Positions 8,826 to 16,508 of a stretch of DNA of 40,112 nucleotides are shown here, one piece after another. The notes beneath the pieces are model-generated. The model saw only the letters and a program-made list of their open reading frames with translations. It searched no databases and had not been told where the DNA came from. The DNA is taken from the NCBI GenBank assembly GCA_019119685.1, contig DWWN01000013.1, positions 1-40,112 of the forward strand. Reading direction: 5' to 3'. Every line of letters starts with the position of its first letter. The first letter of the stretch is position 1. Source of the stretch: Candidatus Faecalibacterium faecigallinarum (lineage in GTDB: Bacteria > Bacillota > Clostridia > Oscillospirales > Ruminococcaceae). Made by a program: the position numbers and the translations under genes.

Positions 8826-9182
8826 TCAGTTCTGGTCCCGGCTTTTGCCCAGCAGCGCGGCGATGACCCCGCACAGCAGGCTGGCGGTGATGCCGGCGGC
8901 CCCCGCCCGCAGCCCGCCGGTCAGGCAGCCCAGCAGGCCCTGTTCGGCCACGGCCTGCCGCACCCCCTGGGCCAGCAGATGCCCAAAGCCCAGCAGGGGG
9001 ACGCTGGCCCCCGCCCCGGCAAAGTCGGCCAGGGGGCCGTACAGCCCCAGCGCCGACAGCGCCACCCCGGCCACCACATAGCCGGTGAGGATGCGGGCGG
9101 GGGTCAGGCTGGTGAGGTCCACCAGCAGCTGTCCGGCGGCGCAGATGGCCCCGCCCACCAGGAATGCCCAGAGATAATTCAT
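8826..9182 (-). CDS. spoVAE: Stage V sporulation protein AE
   Basis: 118 residues with about four membrane segments (LWAFLVGGAICAAGQLLVDL, ILTGYVVAGVALSALGLYG, GCLTGGLRAGAAGITASLLCGVIAALLG). SpoVA proteins build the channel that moves dipicolinic acid into the forespore and out at germination. It belongs to the same membrane family as SpoVAC. Its ATG overlaps the spoVAD stop by four bases and GGAGGG lies upstream, so the two are translationally coupled. Confidence 0.9.
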   Translation of the reverse strand: MNYLWAFLVGGAICAAGQLLVDLTSLTPARILTGYVVAGVALSALGLYGPLADFAGAGASVPLLGFGHLLAQGVRQAVAEQGLLGCLTGGLRAGAAGITASLLCGVIAALLGKSRDQN

Positions 9183-10216
9183 GCCGAACCCTCCTTCCAG
9201 GCGGGGCTGGCCAGCTCCACCAGGTGCGCGACGGCGGGGATGCTTTCCTTCTGCAAAAAGGTGGTCTGGCTCATCAGCGCCCCGGTGGCGATGAAAAGGA
9301 CCCGGCCGAGCTTGCCCTGTTCCAGCTGGGGCAGGATGTGCCCGCACAAAACGCTGGCGCAGCACCCCGGCCCCGAGGCCCCGCTGTGGACTTTGGGGTC
9401 CCGGCCATAGAGCAGGCAGCCGCAGTCCTCGTGGTGGAGGGGGCCTATCCCCTCCGCTTCCAGCAGCTCGGCCAGCAGGGCGCTGCCCACCCGGCCGAGG
9501 TCCCCGGTGTAGATGCAGTCGAAAGCGGCGGGGGGCGTGCCGGTGTCCCGCAGGTAGCGCAGGAGGGTGGCCGCCGCAGCCGGGGCCATGGCGGCCCCCA
9601 TGTTGGTGATGTCCCTGACCTGGTAGTCCTGCACCCGGCCAAAGGTGACGCCCCGCACCCGGACGCCCTTGCTGTCCGGGCTGGCCGGCCGCAGCAGGCA
9701 GCAGCCCGCCGCGGTGGCGGTCCACTGGGCGGTGGGGGTGCGCACCGCCCCGTAGCACAGCGGGGTGCGGAACTGGCGCTCGGCGGCGCAGAAGTGCCCC
9801 GAGGCCATGGCCAGCACCCCTTCGGCCATCCCGCCGGCGCAGAGGGCCGCCCCCAGCCCCAGCGCTTCGGCCATGGTGCTGCACGCCCCAAACAGCCCCG
9901 CATAGGGCACGCCCAGCTCCCGCATGGCGTAGCTGGACGCGGTGCACTGGGCCTGCAGGTCCCCTGCCAGGGCCAGGCTGACCGTGTCCTCGGCCGCGCC
10001 GCCCTTGCGCAGGCAGAGCCGGGCCGCCCGCAGCTGCAAAGCCCGCTCGGCGGCCTCCCAGTTTTTCTGGCCGAACAGGTTGTCCCCGCTCAGCTCGTCA
10101 AAGGCGGCGGCCAGAGGGCTTTCGCTCTCCTTTTTGCCGCCCACCGCCGCGTGGGCCGCGATGACCGGCGGCGCGGGAAAAAGCAGGGTGTCCCCCTGCC
10201 GCAGGGCTTTTTCCAT
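9179..10216 (-). CDS. spoVAD: Stage V sporulation protein AD
   Basis: 345 residues with a thiolase / ketoacyl-synthase-like fold; in Bacillus SpoVAD binds dipicolinic acid. The GDNLFGQKNWEAAE block, the conserved cysteine region GLFGACSTMAEAL and the TNMGAAMAPAAA segment are family features. The start ATG follows AAGGAGCG. It lies between spoVAC (78 bases upstream) and spoVAE (overlapping), the conserved clostridial spoVAC-AD-AE order. Confidence 0.95.
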   Translation of the reverse strand: MEKALRQGDTLLFPAPPVIAAHAAVGGKKESESPLAAAFDELSGDNLFGQKNWEAAERALQLRAARLCLRKGGAAEDTVSLALAGDLQAQCTASSYAMRELGVPYAGLFGACSTMAEALGLGAALCAGGMAEGVLAMASGHFCAAERQFRTPLCYGAVRTPTAQWTATAAGCCLLRPASPDSKGVRVRGVTFGRVQDYQVRDITNMGAAMAPAAAATLLRYLRDTGTPPAAFDCIYTGDLGRVGSALLAELLEAEGIGPLHHEDCGCLLYGRDPKVHSGASGPGCCASVLCGHILPQLEQGKLGRVLFIATGALMSQTTFLQKESIPAVAHLVELASPAWKEGSA

Positions 10217-10294
10217 CCGCGATCGCTCCTTCCTGTTGTATTTTTGGTCGAGCCGCCCGCTTTTTGCAATTTTTTCCTTCCGGCGGGCGTATCT

Positions 10295-10738
10295 CTATAA
10301 GAGGGTGGACACCCACAGCGCCAGCCCGTAGACCGCCGAAGCCAGGGTGCCGTAGACGATGACCGGGCCCGCGATGGTGAACATCTTGGCCCCGGTGCCG
10401 GTGACGCAGCCCTCCGGGCGGAACTCGATGGCCGCGCTGACCACCGCGTTGGCAAAGCCGGTGATGGGCACAAGGCTGCCCGCCCCCGCCCGCAGCGCCA
10501 GCTTCTGGTACCACCCCAGGGCGGTCAGGAGGGCGGAGAGGGCGATCAGGGTGCAGCTGGTGAGGGTGCCCGCCGTCACAGCGTCCGCGCCGGCCAGCAG
10601 GTAAGCCTGGCGCAGCGCCTCCCCGATGGTGCAGATGCCGCCCCCGATGCAGAACGCCCACAGGCAGTCCCGCCCCAGTGGAGAGGGCGGCCCGGCCCGC
10701 CGCACCCGGCGGCCGTATTCTTCCGGTGATAGACCCAT
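10295..10738 (-). CDS. spoVAC: Stage V sporulation protein AC
   Basis: 147 residues. Conserved FCIGGGICTIGEALRQAY and GSLVPITGFANAVVSAAIEFRPEG blocks and about four membrane segments identify SpoVAC, the mechanosensitive-type channel component of the dipicolinate transporter. The chosen start gives the usual N-terminus (MGLSPEEYG...). The ribosome binding site is weak (GCGAGGCG). A candidate forespore promoter lies at 10765-10794. Confidence 0.93.
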   Translation of the reverse strand: MGLSPEEYGRRVRRAGPPSPLGRDCLWAFCIGGGICTIGEALRQAYLLAGADAVTAGTLTSCTLIALSALLTALGWYQKLALRAGAGSLVPITGFANAVVSAAIEFRPEGCVTGTGAKMFTIAGPVIVYGTLASAVYGLALWVSTLL

Positions 10739-10764
10739 ACAATCATTCGCCTCGCTTTTGTGGG

Positions 10765-10794
10765 CAGTATGCCCGCCCGGCGGGGGGAATATCC
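10765..10794 (-). promoter_or_regulatory. Candidate sigma-G-type promoter for spoVAC-AD-AE
   Basis: On the minus strand GGATA (10790-10794), an 18-base spacer and CATACTG (10765-10771) approximate the sigma-G pattern GNATR-N17/18-CATNNTA. The position (27 bases before the start codon) and the gene content both fit forespore control. Inference from consensus only. Confidence 0.5.
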
Positions 10795-10825
10795 GTCTTT
10801 TGGAACAGATCGAGAGGTTTTTGTT

Positions 10826-11758
10826 ATGCAGCAGCCCATGCCGCCGTATCCCCATCATGATCCGCACCATCCGCCCCGCCGCCGTCTGACGCGGGCCGAA
10901 ATGCGCCGCCGTCGCCGCCGCCGTGCCATCCGCCGGCTGGCCGTCCTGTTCTGCGCCCTGGCGCTGGTGGTGGGCGGCGTCTCCTTCGCCGTGACCCGCC
11001 TGGCTTCGGCCGGGCCGTCGGCCTCAGCCGCTTCCCCCGCCCCGGCGGAGGGGGAAAACATGGCCGCCGGCTCCTCCCAGAGCCAGGCTGCCAGCAGCGC
11101 GCCTGCCGCGCCGCAGAACGCCCTGGGCCTGACCGCTGCTGAGGCGTCCGCCATGCTGGCCGACCCCCGCATGGTGCTGGTGAACCATCAGGTACCCATG
11201 CCCGAGGACTACACCTTTGACACCAAGGAGTGCGGTTCGGCCACCGCCATCAACAAGACCCTGCAGACCGAGGCGGCCGACGCTTTCCTGGAGATGCAGG
11301 CCGCTGCGGCTGCCGACGGCATCACCATCTGGATGCAGAGCGGGTACCGCAGCGTCGATTACCAGACCACCCTCTATAACAACAAGACCCAGCAGTTCCT
11401 GGACCAGGGCTACGACGAGCCCACCGCCCGCGAAATGGCGGCCAACGTCGTCAACCCGCCCCGCTACTCGGAGCACAACTGCGGCCTTGCCGCCGACCTG
11501 AACTGCCCCGAATACACCGCCCTCGAGCCCGGCTTTGAGGACACGGCCGCCTTCGACTGGCTGTGCCAGCACGCCGGGGACTACGGGTTCATCCTGCGCT
11601 ACCCCAAGGGCGAAGCCGCCGAGGCCGTGACTGAGATCACCTATGAGCCGTGGCACTGGCGGTATGTGGGCCCCGAGAACGCCGCCCGCATCAACGCCAG
11701 CGGCCTGATCTTCGAGCAGTACATCGCTGAGCTGCAGTCCATTGCCGCGGCGGGGTAA
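10826..11758 (+). CDS. VanY-type D-alanyl-D-alanine carboxypeptidase
   Basis: 310 residues. A very basic cytoplasmic start (runs of Arg, about 19-38) precedes one membrane segment (about 39-62) and an Ala/Ser linker. The VanY/DacB-type domain (about 120-305) carries SGYRS (172-176), SEHNCGLAAD (H217 and D224 as zinc ligands) and EPWHWRYVG (E274 catalytic, H277 zinc). It trims the terminal D-Ala from peptidoglycan stem peptides outside the membrane. Start ATG 10826 has GAGAGG nearby. It is divergent from spoVAC. A housekeeping carboxypeptidase is more likely than a resistance gene, since no vanHAX genes are present. Confidence 0.92.
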   Translation: MQQPMPPYPHHDPHHPPRRRLTRAEMRRRRRRRAIRRLAVLFCALALVVGGVSFAVTRLASAGPSASAASPAPAEGENMAAGSSQSQAASSAPAAPQNALGLTAAEASAMLADPRMVLVNHQVPMPEDYTFDTKECGSATAINKTLQTEAADAFLEMQAAAAADGITIWMQSGYRSVDYQTTLYNNKTQQFLDQGYDEPTAREMAANVVNPPRYSEHNCGLAADLNCPEYTALEPGFEDTAAFDWLCQHAGDYGFILRYPKGEAAEAVTEITYEPWHWRYVGPENAARINASGLIFEQYIAELQSIAAAG

Positions 11759-11818
11759 AACGCAGGTAAACAGGTTGTGAAAGTTTCGGGGCCGGCCCGT
11801 TTTGCCCCCGGGTCCAGA

Positions 11819-11847
11819 TTGCATTTTGCCGCCCGATATGATAAGAT
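11819..11847 (+). promoter_or_regulatory. Promoter of the lipoprotein gene
   Basis: -35 TTGCAT (11819-11824), 17-base spacer, -10 TAAGAT (11842-11847), upstream of the 11931 start. The rest of the gap 11759-11930 shows nothing else. Confidence 0.6.
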
Positions 11848-11930
11848 AAGGCATACCCGCAAAAACAGAGGTTTGAACCCTGCGCCCGGTGCGCAGAATC
11901 TATAAAACGAGAGAGAAGGAAAAAGAACTT

Positions 11931-12506
11931 ATGATGAAACGCAACGTTTTCGCCTGGATGGCCGTTTTGGCCCTCTGTGCCGCCCTGCTGACAGGCTGCG
12001 GCGGTTCTTCCTCCAGCGCGCCGGCTTCTTCGGCCGCTCCGGCGTCGGAGCCTGCTTCCAGCGCAGCTGAGGCGCGCACCGGCGAGGAGAACGGCGCGGT
12101 GGATCTGGACGCCGCCGTCAGCCGCCTGCTGGAAGCAAACCCCATCTCCAACCAGTTCGAGATCGCGGCCATGAACATCGAGTACGACTATATGCTGTCC
12201 CCCGACGACGTGGCCGCCTACAAGGGCGTCAAGAGCAACGACAACGGCGACGCCGGCCTGGTGCTGGTCATCCAGCCCGCCGCGGGCAAGGCGGAGGCGA
12301 TCTGCGAGGCCCTCGAGACCTATAAGCAGGATCAGGTGGCCTTCTACGGCAACTACACCGAGTTCGGCCAGGCCCAGTCCAATGTGGAAAACGCCATTAT
12401 TTCGGGCCGGGACGGCCTGGTGGTGATGGTCATTGCCTCCAACGAGAGCAGCGGCGACCTGTCCCAGGCTGTGGACGACGTGATGAACGAATACGCGCCC
12501 CAGTAA
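11931..12506 (+). CDS. DUF4358-type lipoprotein
   Basis: 191 residues. A lipoprotein signal with lipobox LTGC (Cys 23) is followed by a Ser/Ala-rich linker (24-55) and a compact domain with PISNQFEIAAMNIEYDYMLSPDDV and a C-terminal SGRDGLVVMVIASN strand. This is the pattern I know as DUF4358, commonly next to MBOAT/DHHW genes in Firmicutes. The molecular function is unknown. It should sit on the outer face of the membrane. ATG 11931 is preferred over an upstream in-frame codon because AGAAGGA lies just before it. The next genes are the MBOAT-DHHW pair. Confidence 0.8.
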   Translation: MMKRNVFAWMAVLALCAALLTGCGGSSSSAPASSAAPASEPASSAAEARTGEENGAVDLDAAVSRLLEANPISNQFEIAAMNIEYDYMLSPDDVAAYKGVKSNDNGDAGLVLVIQPAAGKAEAICEALETYKQDQVAFYGNYTEFGQAQSNVENAIISGRDGLVVMVIASNESSGDLSQAVDDVMNEYAPQ

Positions 12507-12517
12507 CGATCCCCTTC

Positions 12518-12550
12518 AGAGCCGGTGCCCTGCGGCATGGGCTCTTTCTT
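12518..12550 (+). terminator. Terminator-like hairpin
   Basis: AGAGCC..GGCTCT with an inner GTGCC/GGCAT stem, then TTCTTTG. It lies between the lipoprotein gene and the MBOAT gene and may reduce read-through. Confidence 0.6.
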
Positions 12551-12580
12551 TGATTTTCCGACCCGGAAGGAGATACCGCC

Positions 12581-13999
12581 TTGATCTTCAGCTCGATCAT
12601 CTTCCTGTTCCACTTTCTGCCCTTCACCCTGGCGGCCTATTATATCGCCCCGCCCAAGGCAAAGAACACCGTCCTGTTCATCTGCAGCCTGGTGTTCTAC
12701 TGCTGGGGCGAGGTCCGGTTTTTCCCGGTGATGCTGGCCCTCATCCTCATCAATTACCTGTGCGGCCTGGCCATCGCCCATTTTGAGGGCAGGCCGGGGC
12801 TGCGCCGGCTGTTTTTGGGGCTGGCCCTGGTGGGCAGCCTGGGGATGCTGTTCTATTTCAAGTACGCAAATTTTGTCCTGGAGAGCGCCAACGCCCTGCT
12901 GGGGACAAGCTTTGCCCCCATCGAGGGGATCAGCGTCCTGCCGCTGGGCATCAGCTTTTACACCTTCCAGACCCTTTCCTACACCATCGACGTCTACCGC
13001 CGCGATGTGGCGTCGGAAAAGAACATCATCGACTTCGGGGCCTATGTGGTCATGTTCCCGCAGCTGATCGCCGGCCCCATCGTCAAATACCGCGACGTGG
13101 CGGCCCAGCTGCACGTCTACAAGCACCGCTACAACATCGCCCAGATCGAGGAGGGCATGACCATCTTCACCTTCGGCCTGGCCAAAAAAGTGCTGCTGGC
13201 CGACGCGGTGGGCGCCCTCTGGACCGACATCATCGGGGTGGCGGACGACGCTTCCATCACCTTTGTGGGGCTGGCAAACGCCTCCACCGGGCTGGTGTGG
13301 CTGGGCATCCTGGCCTACAGTTTCCAGCTGTACTTCGACTTTTCGGGCTATTCCATGATGGCCATCGGCATGGGCAAGATGATGGGCTTCGAGTTCCCCC
13401 AGAACTTCAACTACCCGTATATCTCGGCTTCCATCACCGAGTTCTGGCGCCGCTGGCACATGACGCTGTCCAGCTGGTTCCGGGAGTACGTCTATATCCC
13501 CCTGGGCGGCAACCGCAGGGGCCTCAAGCGCCAGATCTTCAACCTGTTCATCGTCGAGCTGCTGACCGGCATCTGGCACGGCGCCGACTGGAATTTCATC
13601 TGCTGGGGCCTGTATTACTTTGTGCTGCTGGCGGTGGAAAAGCTGTTCCTGCTCAAGCACCTGCAGAAAGGCCGGGTCTGGCCCCACCTGTACACCCTGT
13701 TTTTTGTGGTGGTGGGCTGGGCCATGTTCGTGGGCAACGACCCCGGCGTCCAGTTCGGGCTGCTGTTCCAGAAGCTGTTCGTCCCCAGCGGCGGCGTTTC
13801 GGCCCTGTATTTCCTGCGGAATTACGGCGTGCTGCTGATCGTCTCTTTCATCTGCTGCACCCCGCTGATCGAAAAGGTCTGGGACGTGCTGCGGCGGCGC
13901 AGCTGGAGCCGCGTGCTGACGGTGGGCGTGCTGCTGGTGATCTCGACGGCCTACGTGGTAGGCAGCACCAACAGCCCGTTCCTGTATTTTAACTTTTAA
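12581..13999 (+). CDS. MBOAT-family O-acyltransferase
   Basis: 472 residues with about ten membrane segments. YTIDVYRRD and the VMFPQLIAGPIVKY block are typical of AlgI/DltB/PatA-like membrane O-acyltransferases. The invariant histidine is H333 in GIWHGADWN. These enzymes pass acyl groups across the membrane to a surface acceptor, working with a partner such as AlgJ or a DHHW protein. The start is TTG 12581, eight bases after AAGGAG; no ATG fits. The following DHHW gene is the expected partner. The acceptor is unknown and could be a wall polymer, a polysaccharide or, speculatively, the secreted proteins next door. Confidence 0.92.
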   Translation: MIFSSIIFLFHFLPFTLAAYYIAPPKAKNTVLFICSLVFYCWGEVRFFPVMLALILINYLCGLAIAHFEGRPGLRRLFLGLALVGSLGMLFYFKYANFVLESANALLGTSFAPIEGISVLPLGISFYTFQTLSYTIDVYRRDVASEKNIIDFGAYVVMFPQLIAGPIVKYRDVAAQLHVYKHRYNIAQIEEGMTIFTFGLAKKVLLADAVGALWTDIIGVADDASITFVGLANASTGLVWLGILAYSFQLYFDFSGYSMMAIGMGKMMGFEFPQNFNYPYISASITEFWRRWHMTLSSWFREYVYIPLGGNRRGLKRQIFNLFIVELLTGIWHGADWNFICWGLYYFVLLAVEKLFLLKHLQKGRVWPHLYTLFFVVVGWAMFVGNDPGVQFGLLFQKLFVPSGGVSALYFLRNYGVLLIVSFICCTPLIEKVWDVLRRRSWSRVLTVGVLLVISTAYVVGSTNSPFLYFNF

Positions 14000-14073
14000 G
14001 ACGCAATCTGTGTCCGGGGGCTGTACGCGCGTGCCGTCCAGCCCGGACGAATGTAGAACACAAGGAGGCAGCT

Positions 14074-15255
14074 ATGCAGCAGCATAAGCGCAGACGAAAA
14101 GGCGGGCTGATCCACTACCCGGTGCTGATCCTGTTCAGCGTCTTTTTTGTGGGGATGTTTCTGCTGGACTGCGTCACCCCCGACCGCACGGTCAGCGAGC
14201 TGGAAAACACCACCCTGACCCAGCGCCCCAAAGTGACCGCGCAAATCTTGTCCTCTGCGGGGCTGAACCGGTTCTTCGACGATTACACCCAGTATACGAA
14301 AGACCAGATCCCCGGCCGCGACGCCTGGATCAGCCTGCAGAGCTTTGTGGAGACGGCTCTGCTCCAGAAGACCCAGAGCGGTGGCATCCTGCTGGGGGAT
14401 AAAGGTCAGATGTTTGACCGCACCTACGGCCTGGTCTCCAGCGAGGAGCGCACCCTGCCGCGCAACATTGCAGCGGTGGCTTCGCTGGCGGCCCGCTGTC
14501 CCGGCAAGGTGTATGTGATGGTGGCCCCGGCGGCCTCCTCCATTTACCCCGAGCGGGTGCCGGCCCACGCCCCCCTGCTGCAGGAGGAGAGCTATCTTGG
14601 CCAGATCCAGGCGGCGGTGGAACAAGCCGGCGGCGTCTACCTGCCGCTGGAAGACGCCCTGTCCGCCCACAAGGACGAGTATATCTACTACCGCACCGAC
14701 CACCACTGGACCACCCAGGGGGCCTATTACGCCTACAGCGAGCTGTGCGGCGCTTTGGGCCTCGAACCCTTTGACCGGGCGGCGCACACCGCGGTGGATG
14801 TGCCCGACTTTTACGGCACCTTCTATTCCCGCGCCCGCACCTGGAATGCCCAGCCCGACACCCTGACCTATTACGATCTGGACAACCCCCTGACCATTTA
14901 CACCGTCACCGGGCCCGGGATGCCCACGGAAGGGCAGACCACCGGCCTGTACGACCTGGACAAGCTGGACGTGTACGACAAGTACGCGGCGTTCCTCCAC
15001 GGCAACAACGGCCTGAGCCGGGTGGAGGGGGACGGCGAGGGCCGCATCCTGGTCATCAAGGACAGCTACGCCAACTCGTTCGTCCCCTTCCTGACGGCCA
15101 ACTACGCCCAGATCGACGTGGTGGACCTGCGCAACTACAACTACGGCCTGGACGGCCTGATCGCCGAAAACGGCTACGACCAGATCCTGGTGCTCTACAG
15201 CTTTGACAGCTTCAAGAGCGACCCCTACCTCTACCGGGCCGGCATCGAGGGATAA
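14074..15255 (+). CDS. DHHW-family extracytoplasmic partner of the MBOAT enzyme
   Basis: 393 residues. One N-terminal membrane segment (about 12-33) is followed by an extracellular SGNH/AlgX-like domain. The family motif DHHW is at 209-212 (YRTDHHWTTQGAYY), and VIKDSYANSFVPFL supplies the Ser-containing block near the C-terminus. These proteins act with MBOAT transferases in O-acylation of surface polymers (known for AlgJ/AlgX and PatB-like partners). Start ATG has AAGGAGG six to eight bases upstream. The 74-base gap to the MBOAT gene suggests one transcript, ending at the hairpin at 15254-15280. Confidence 0.9.
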   Translation: MQQHKRRRKGGLIHYPVLILFSVFFVGMFLLDCVTPDRTVSELENTTLTQRPKVTAQILSSAGLNRFFDDYTQYTKDQIPGRDAWISLQSFVETALLQKTQSGGILLGDKGQMFDRTYGLVSSEERTLPRNIAAVASLAARCPGKVYVMVAPAASSIYPERVPAHAPLLQEESYLGQIQAAVEQAGGVYLPLEDALSAHKDEYIYYRTDHHWTTQGAYYAYSELCGALGLEPFDRAAHTAVDVPDFYGTFYSRARTWNAQPDTLTYYDLDNPLTIYTVTGPGMPTEGQTTGLYDLDKLDVYDKYAAFLHGNNGLSRVEGDGEGRILVIKDSYANSFVPFLTANYAQIDVVDLRNYNYGLDGLIAENGYDQILVLYSFDSFKSDPYLYRAGIEG

Positions 15256-15280
15256 AAGCGGAAAACGGGCATCCGCTTTT
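15254..15280 (+). terminator. Terminator-like hairpin after the DHHW gene
   Basis: The stem AAAAGCGGA / TCCGCTTTT begins at the DHHW stop codon. The T-run is short. It separates the acylation genes from the promoter of the peptide array. Confidence 0.55.
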
Positions 15281-15344
15281 CACAAAATTGCAGGGCGATT
15301 TCTATAAAAGCTGCTCAAATTTCGCACTATTTTCAAGGAAACTA

Positions 15345-15373
15345 TTGAGCATTCTCTCACAATGTGGTAAAAT
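15345..15373 (+). promoter_or_regulatory. Promoter of the double-glycine peptide array
   Basis: -35 TTGAGC (15345-15350), 17-base spacer, -10 TAAAAT (15368-15373). Upstream an ACTATT motif is repeated (15326 and 15341) and GCTCAA/TTGAGC form an inverted pair (15314-15319 and 15345-15350), so a regulator site is possible. The surrounding DNA is AT-rich compared with the window. Confidence 0.7.
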
Positions 15374-15460
15374 GAAGCTGAGCCCTAGGAGATTGTGGGG
15401 GAATCTGTTTTGCGGGCGGGCCGGCGGGCTGCGCCCTGATTGGCAAAGGAGATTTTACCT

Positions 15461-15853
15461 ATGAAAGACACCATTCGTTATCCCGAACATTTCGCCCCCA
15501 TCGCGGAGGAGGAAATGGTCTACCTGGACGGCGGCAACGTGCTCGACAACGTCGGCAATGCCATTGACGGCGCTGTAGATACCGCCACATCCGCCCTGAA
15601 CGTTCTGGGCATTGTCGCCACTGTGGTGGGCGTCTGTGTGCTTGGTTCCAGCTATATCTGGGGCATCCGGCAGGCCGATGCCTGGCTGGACAACAACGCT
15701 GAGGGCAACATCTTCACCATTCTGGGCAGAGCCATCGACGACCTGGGCGCAGATATGTCCCAGTCCCTCTCCCACTTCACCCGCGACCTGGTAGCCACCA
15801 TCACGGTGGTGGGCCTGTGGCCGCTGAGCATCCCGCTGCTGATCCTTGGCTGA
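15461..15853 (+). CDS. Double-glycine-leader secreted protein 1 (MAM-like leader)
   Basis: 130 residues from ATG 15461, nine bases after AAAGGAG; an upstream TTG in frame has no such site. Residues 1-25 are a leader ending EEEMVYLDGG, with hydrophobic residues at -4 (L), -7 (M), -12 (I) and -15 (F) from the cut, the pattern read by C39-peptidase ABC exporters. The predicted mature part (26-130) has two hydrophobic segments (about 45-69 and 110-129) joined by a polar loop with WLD (75-77) and a single Cys 59. First gene of three related ones behind the promoter at 15345. Function is unknown; it could be a bacteriocin-like peptide or a MAM-type effector. No exporter gene is visible in the window. 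Confidence 0.85.
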   Translation: MKDTIRYPEHFAPIAEEEMVYLDGGNVLDNVGNAIDGAVDTATSALNVLGIVATVVGVCVLGSSYIWGIRQADAWLDNNAEGNIFTILGRAIDDLGADMSQSLSHFTRDLVATITVVGLWPLSIPLLILG

Positions 15854-15964
15854 TTTATTTTTGGTTGCAAACGGTTGCATTTCTGCGCGGATCTCATCCA
15901 CGTGCAGGTTGGAATGTATCCGTTCTCAATAAACCTAATCTTTGCAAAGAAAAGGAGCATTATT

Positions 15965-16357
15965 ATGGAAATGACCGTTCGTATGCCCGCTAATTATAAT
16001 GTTCTGAGCGAGAATGAAATGACCTACACCACTGGCGGTGCTTGGACCGACTGGTATGCCGGCCTCAACGTTGCTGGTGATGTGGTAGGCGCAGTCATGA
16101 CCGGCGTCATGATCGTCAACTGGCTGGATATGCTGGGCGGCGCCCGCAACTGGGTCGCAGCCAACAAGACCAATGATCTGGTCACCAACCTCGAGAATGG
16201 CGTCAAGGCCTGGGTCGATTACACCAGTGCTTCGGCTTGGAATGCTGTCCGCAGCATCGCCGCAACCATCACTGCAGTTGGCGGCACCGTTCTGATCGGC
16301 GGCATCGGCATCCCCTATGGCCTGATCGGTACTGCTGCAGCTCTCCTCACTGCTTAA
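15965..16357 (+). CDS. Double-glycine-leader secreted protein 2 (MAM-like leader)
   Basis: 130 residues, exactly the length of protein 1. The leader (1-25) contains MPANYNVLSENEMTYTTGG. From memory the F. prausnitzii anti-inflammatory protein MAM has MPANYSVIAENEMTYVNGG, 14 of 19 identical. Spacing fits C39 processing (T -4, M -7, L -12, Y -15). The mature part is Trp-, Ala- and Gly-rich with hydrophobic segments at about 37-55 and 97-129, a WLD motif (53-55) and no Cys. ATG 15965 follows AAAGGAG. The 111-base gap from gene 1 shows no clear terminator, so co-transcription is likely. Codons (CGT, GTT, GGT) look like those of highly expressed genes. Confidence 0.88.
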   Translation: MEMTVRMPANYNVLSENEMTYTTGGAWTDWYAGLNVAGDVVGAVMTGVMIVNWLDMLGGARNWVAANKTNDLVTNLENGVKAWVDYTSASAWNAVRSIAATITAVGGTVLIGGIGIPYGLIGTAAALLTA

Positions 16358-16385
16358 TGTAGGAGGGCCTACCAAAGACCTACTT

Positions 16386-16431
16386 AGGCGGCGGTCTTCT
16401 GCCCTGCGGGAGAAGGCTGCCGCCTTCTTTT
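16386..16431 (+). terminator. Terminator after peptide gene 2
   Basis: AGGCGGC..GCCGCCT stem with an inner stem, then TCTTTTAT. The gap 16358-16508 otherwise holds only the leader of gene 3. Confidence 0.75.
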
Positions 16432-16508
16432 ATAATAGGTGCCTGCGGAATTAAACAGCCCGGCGATGGGTCTGTTTAAGATAATTTTTGCGGAAAAGGA
16501 GTATTACT

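Noticed and set aside
10826-11758. VanY as part of a vancomycin resistance cluster
   Set aside because: No vanH, vanA or vanX genes or VanRS regulators nearby; neighbours are envelope and sporulation genes.
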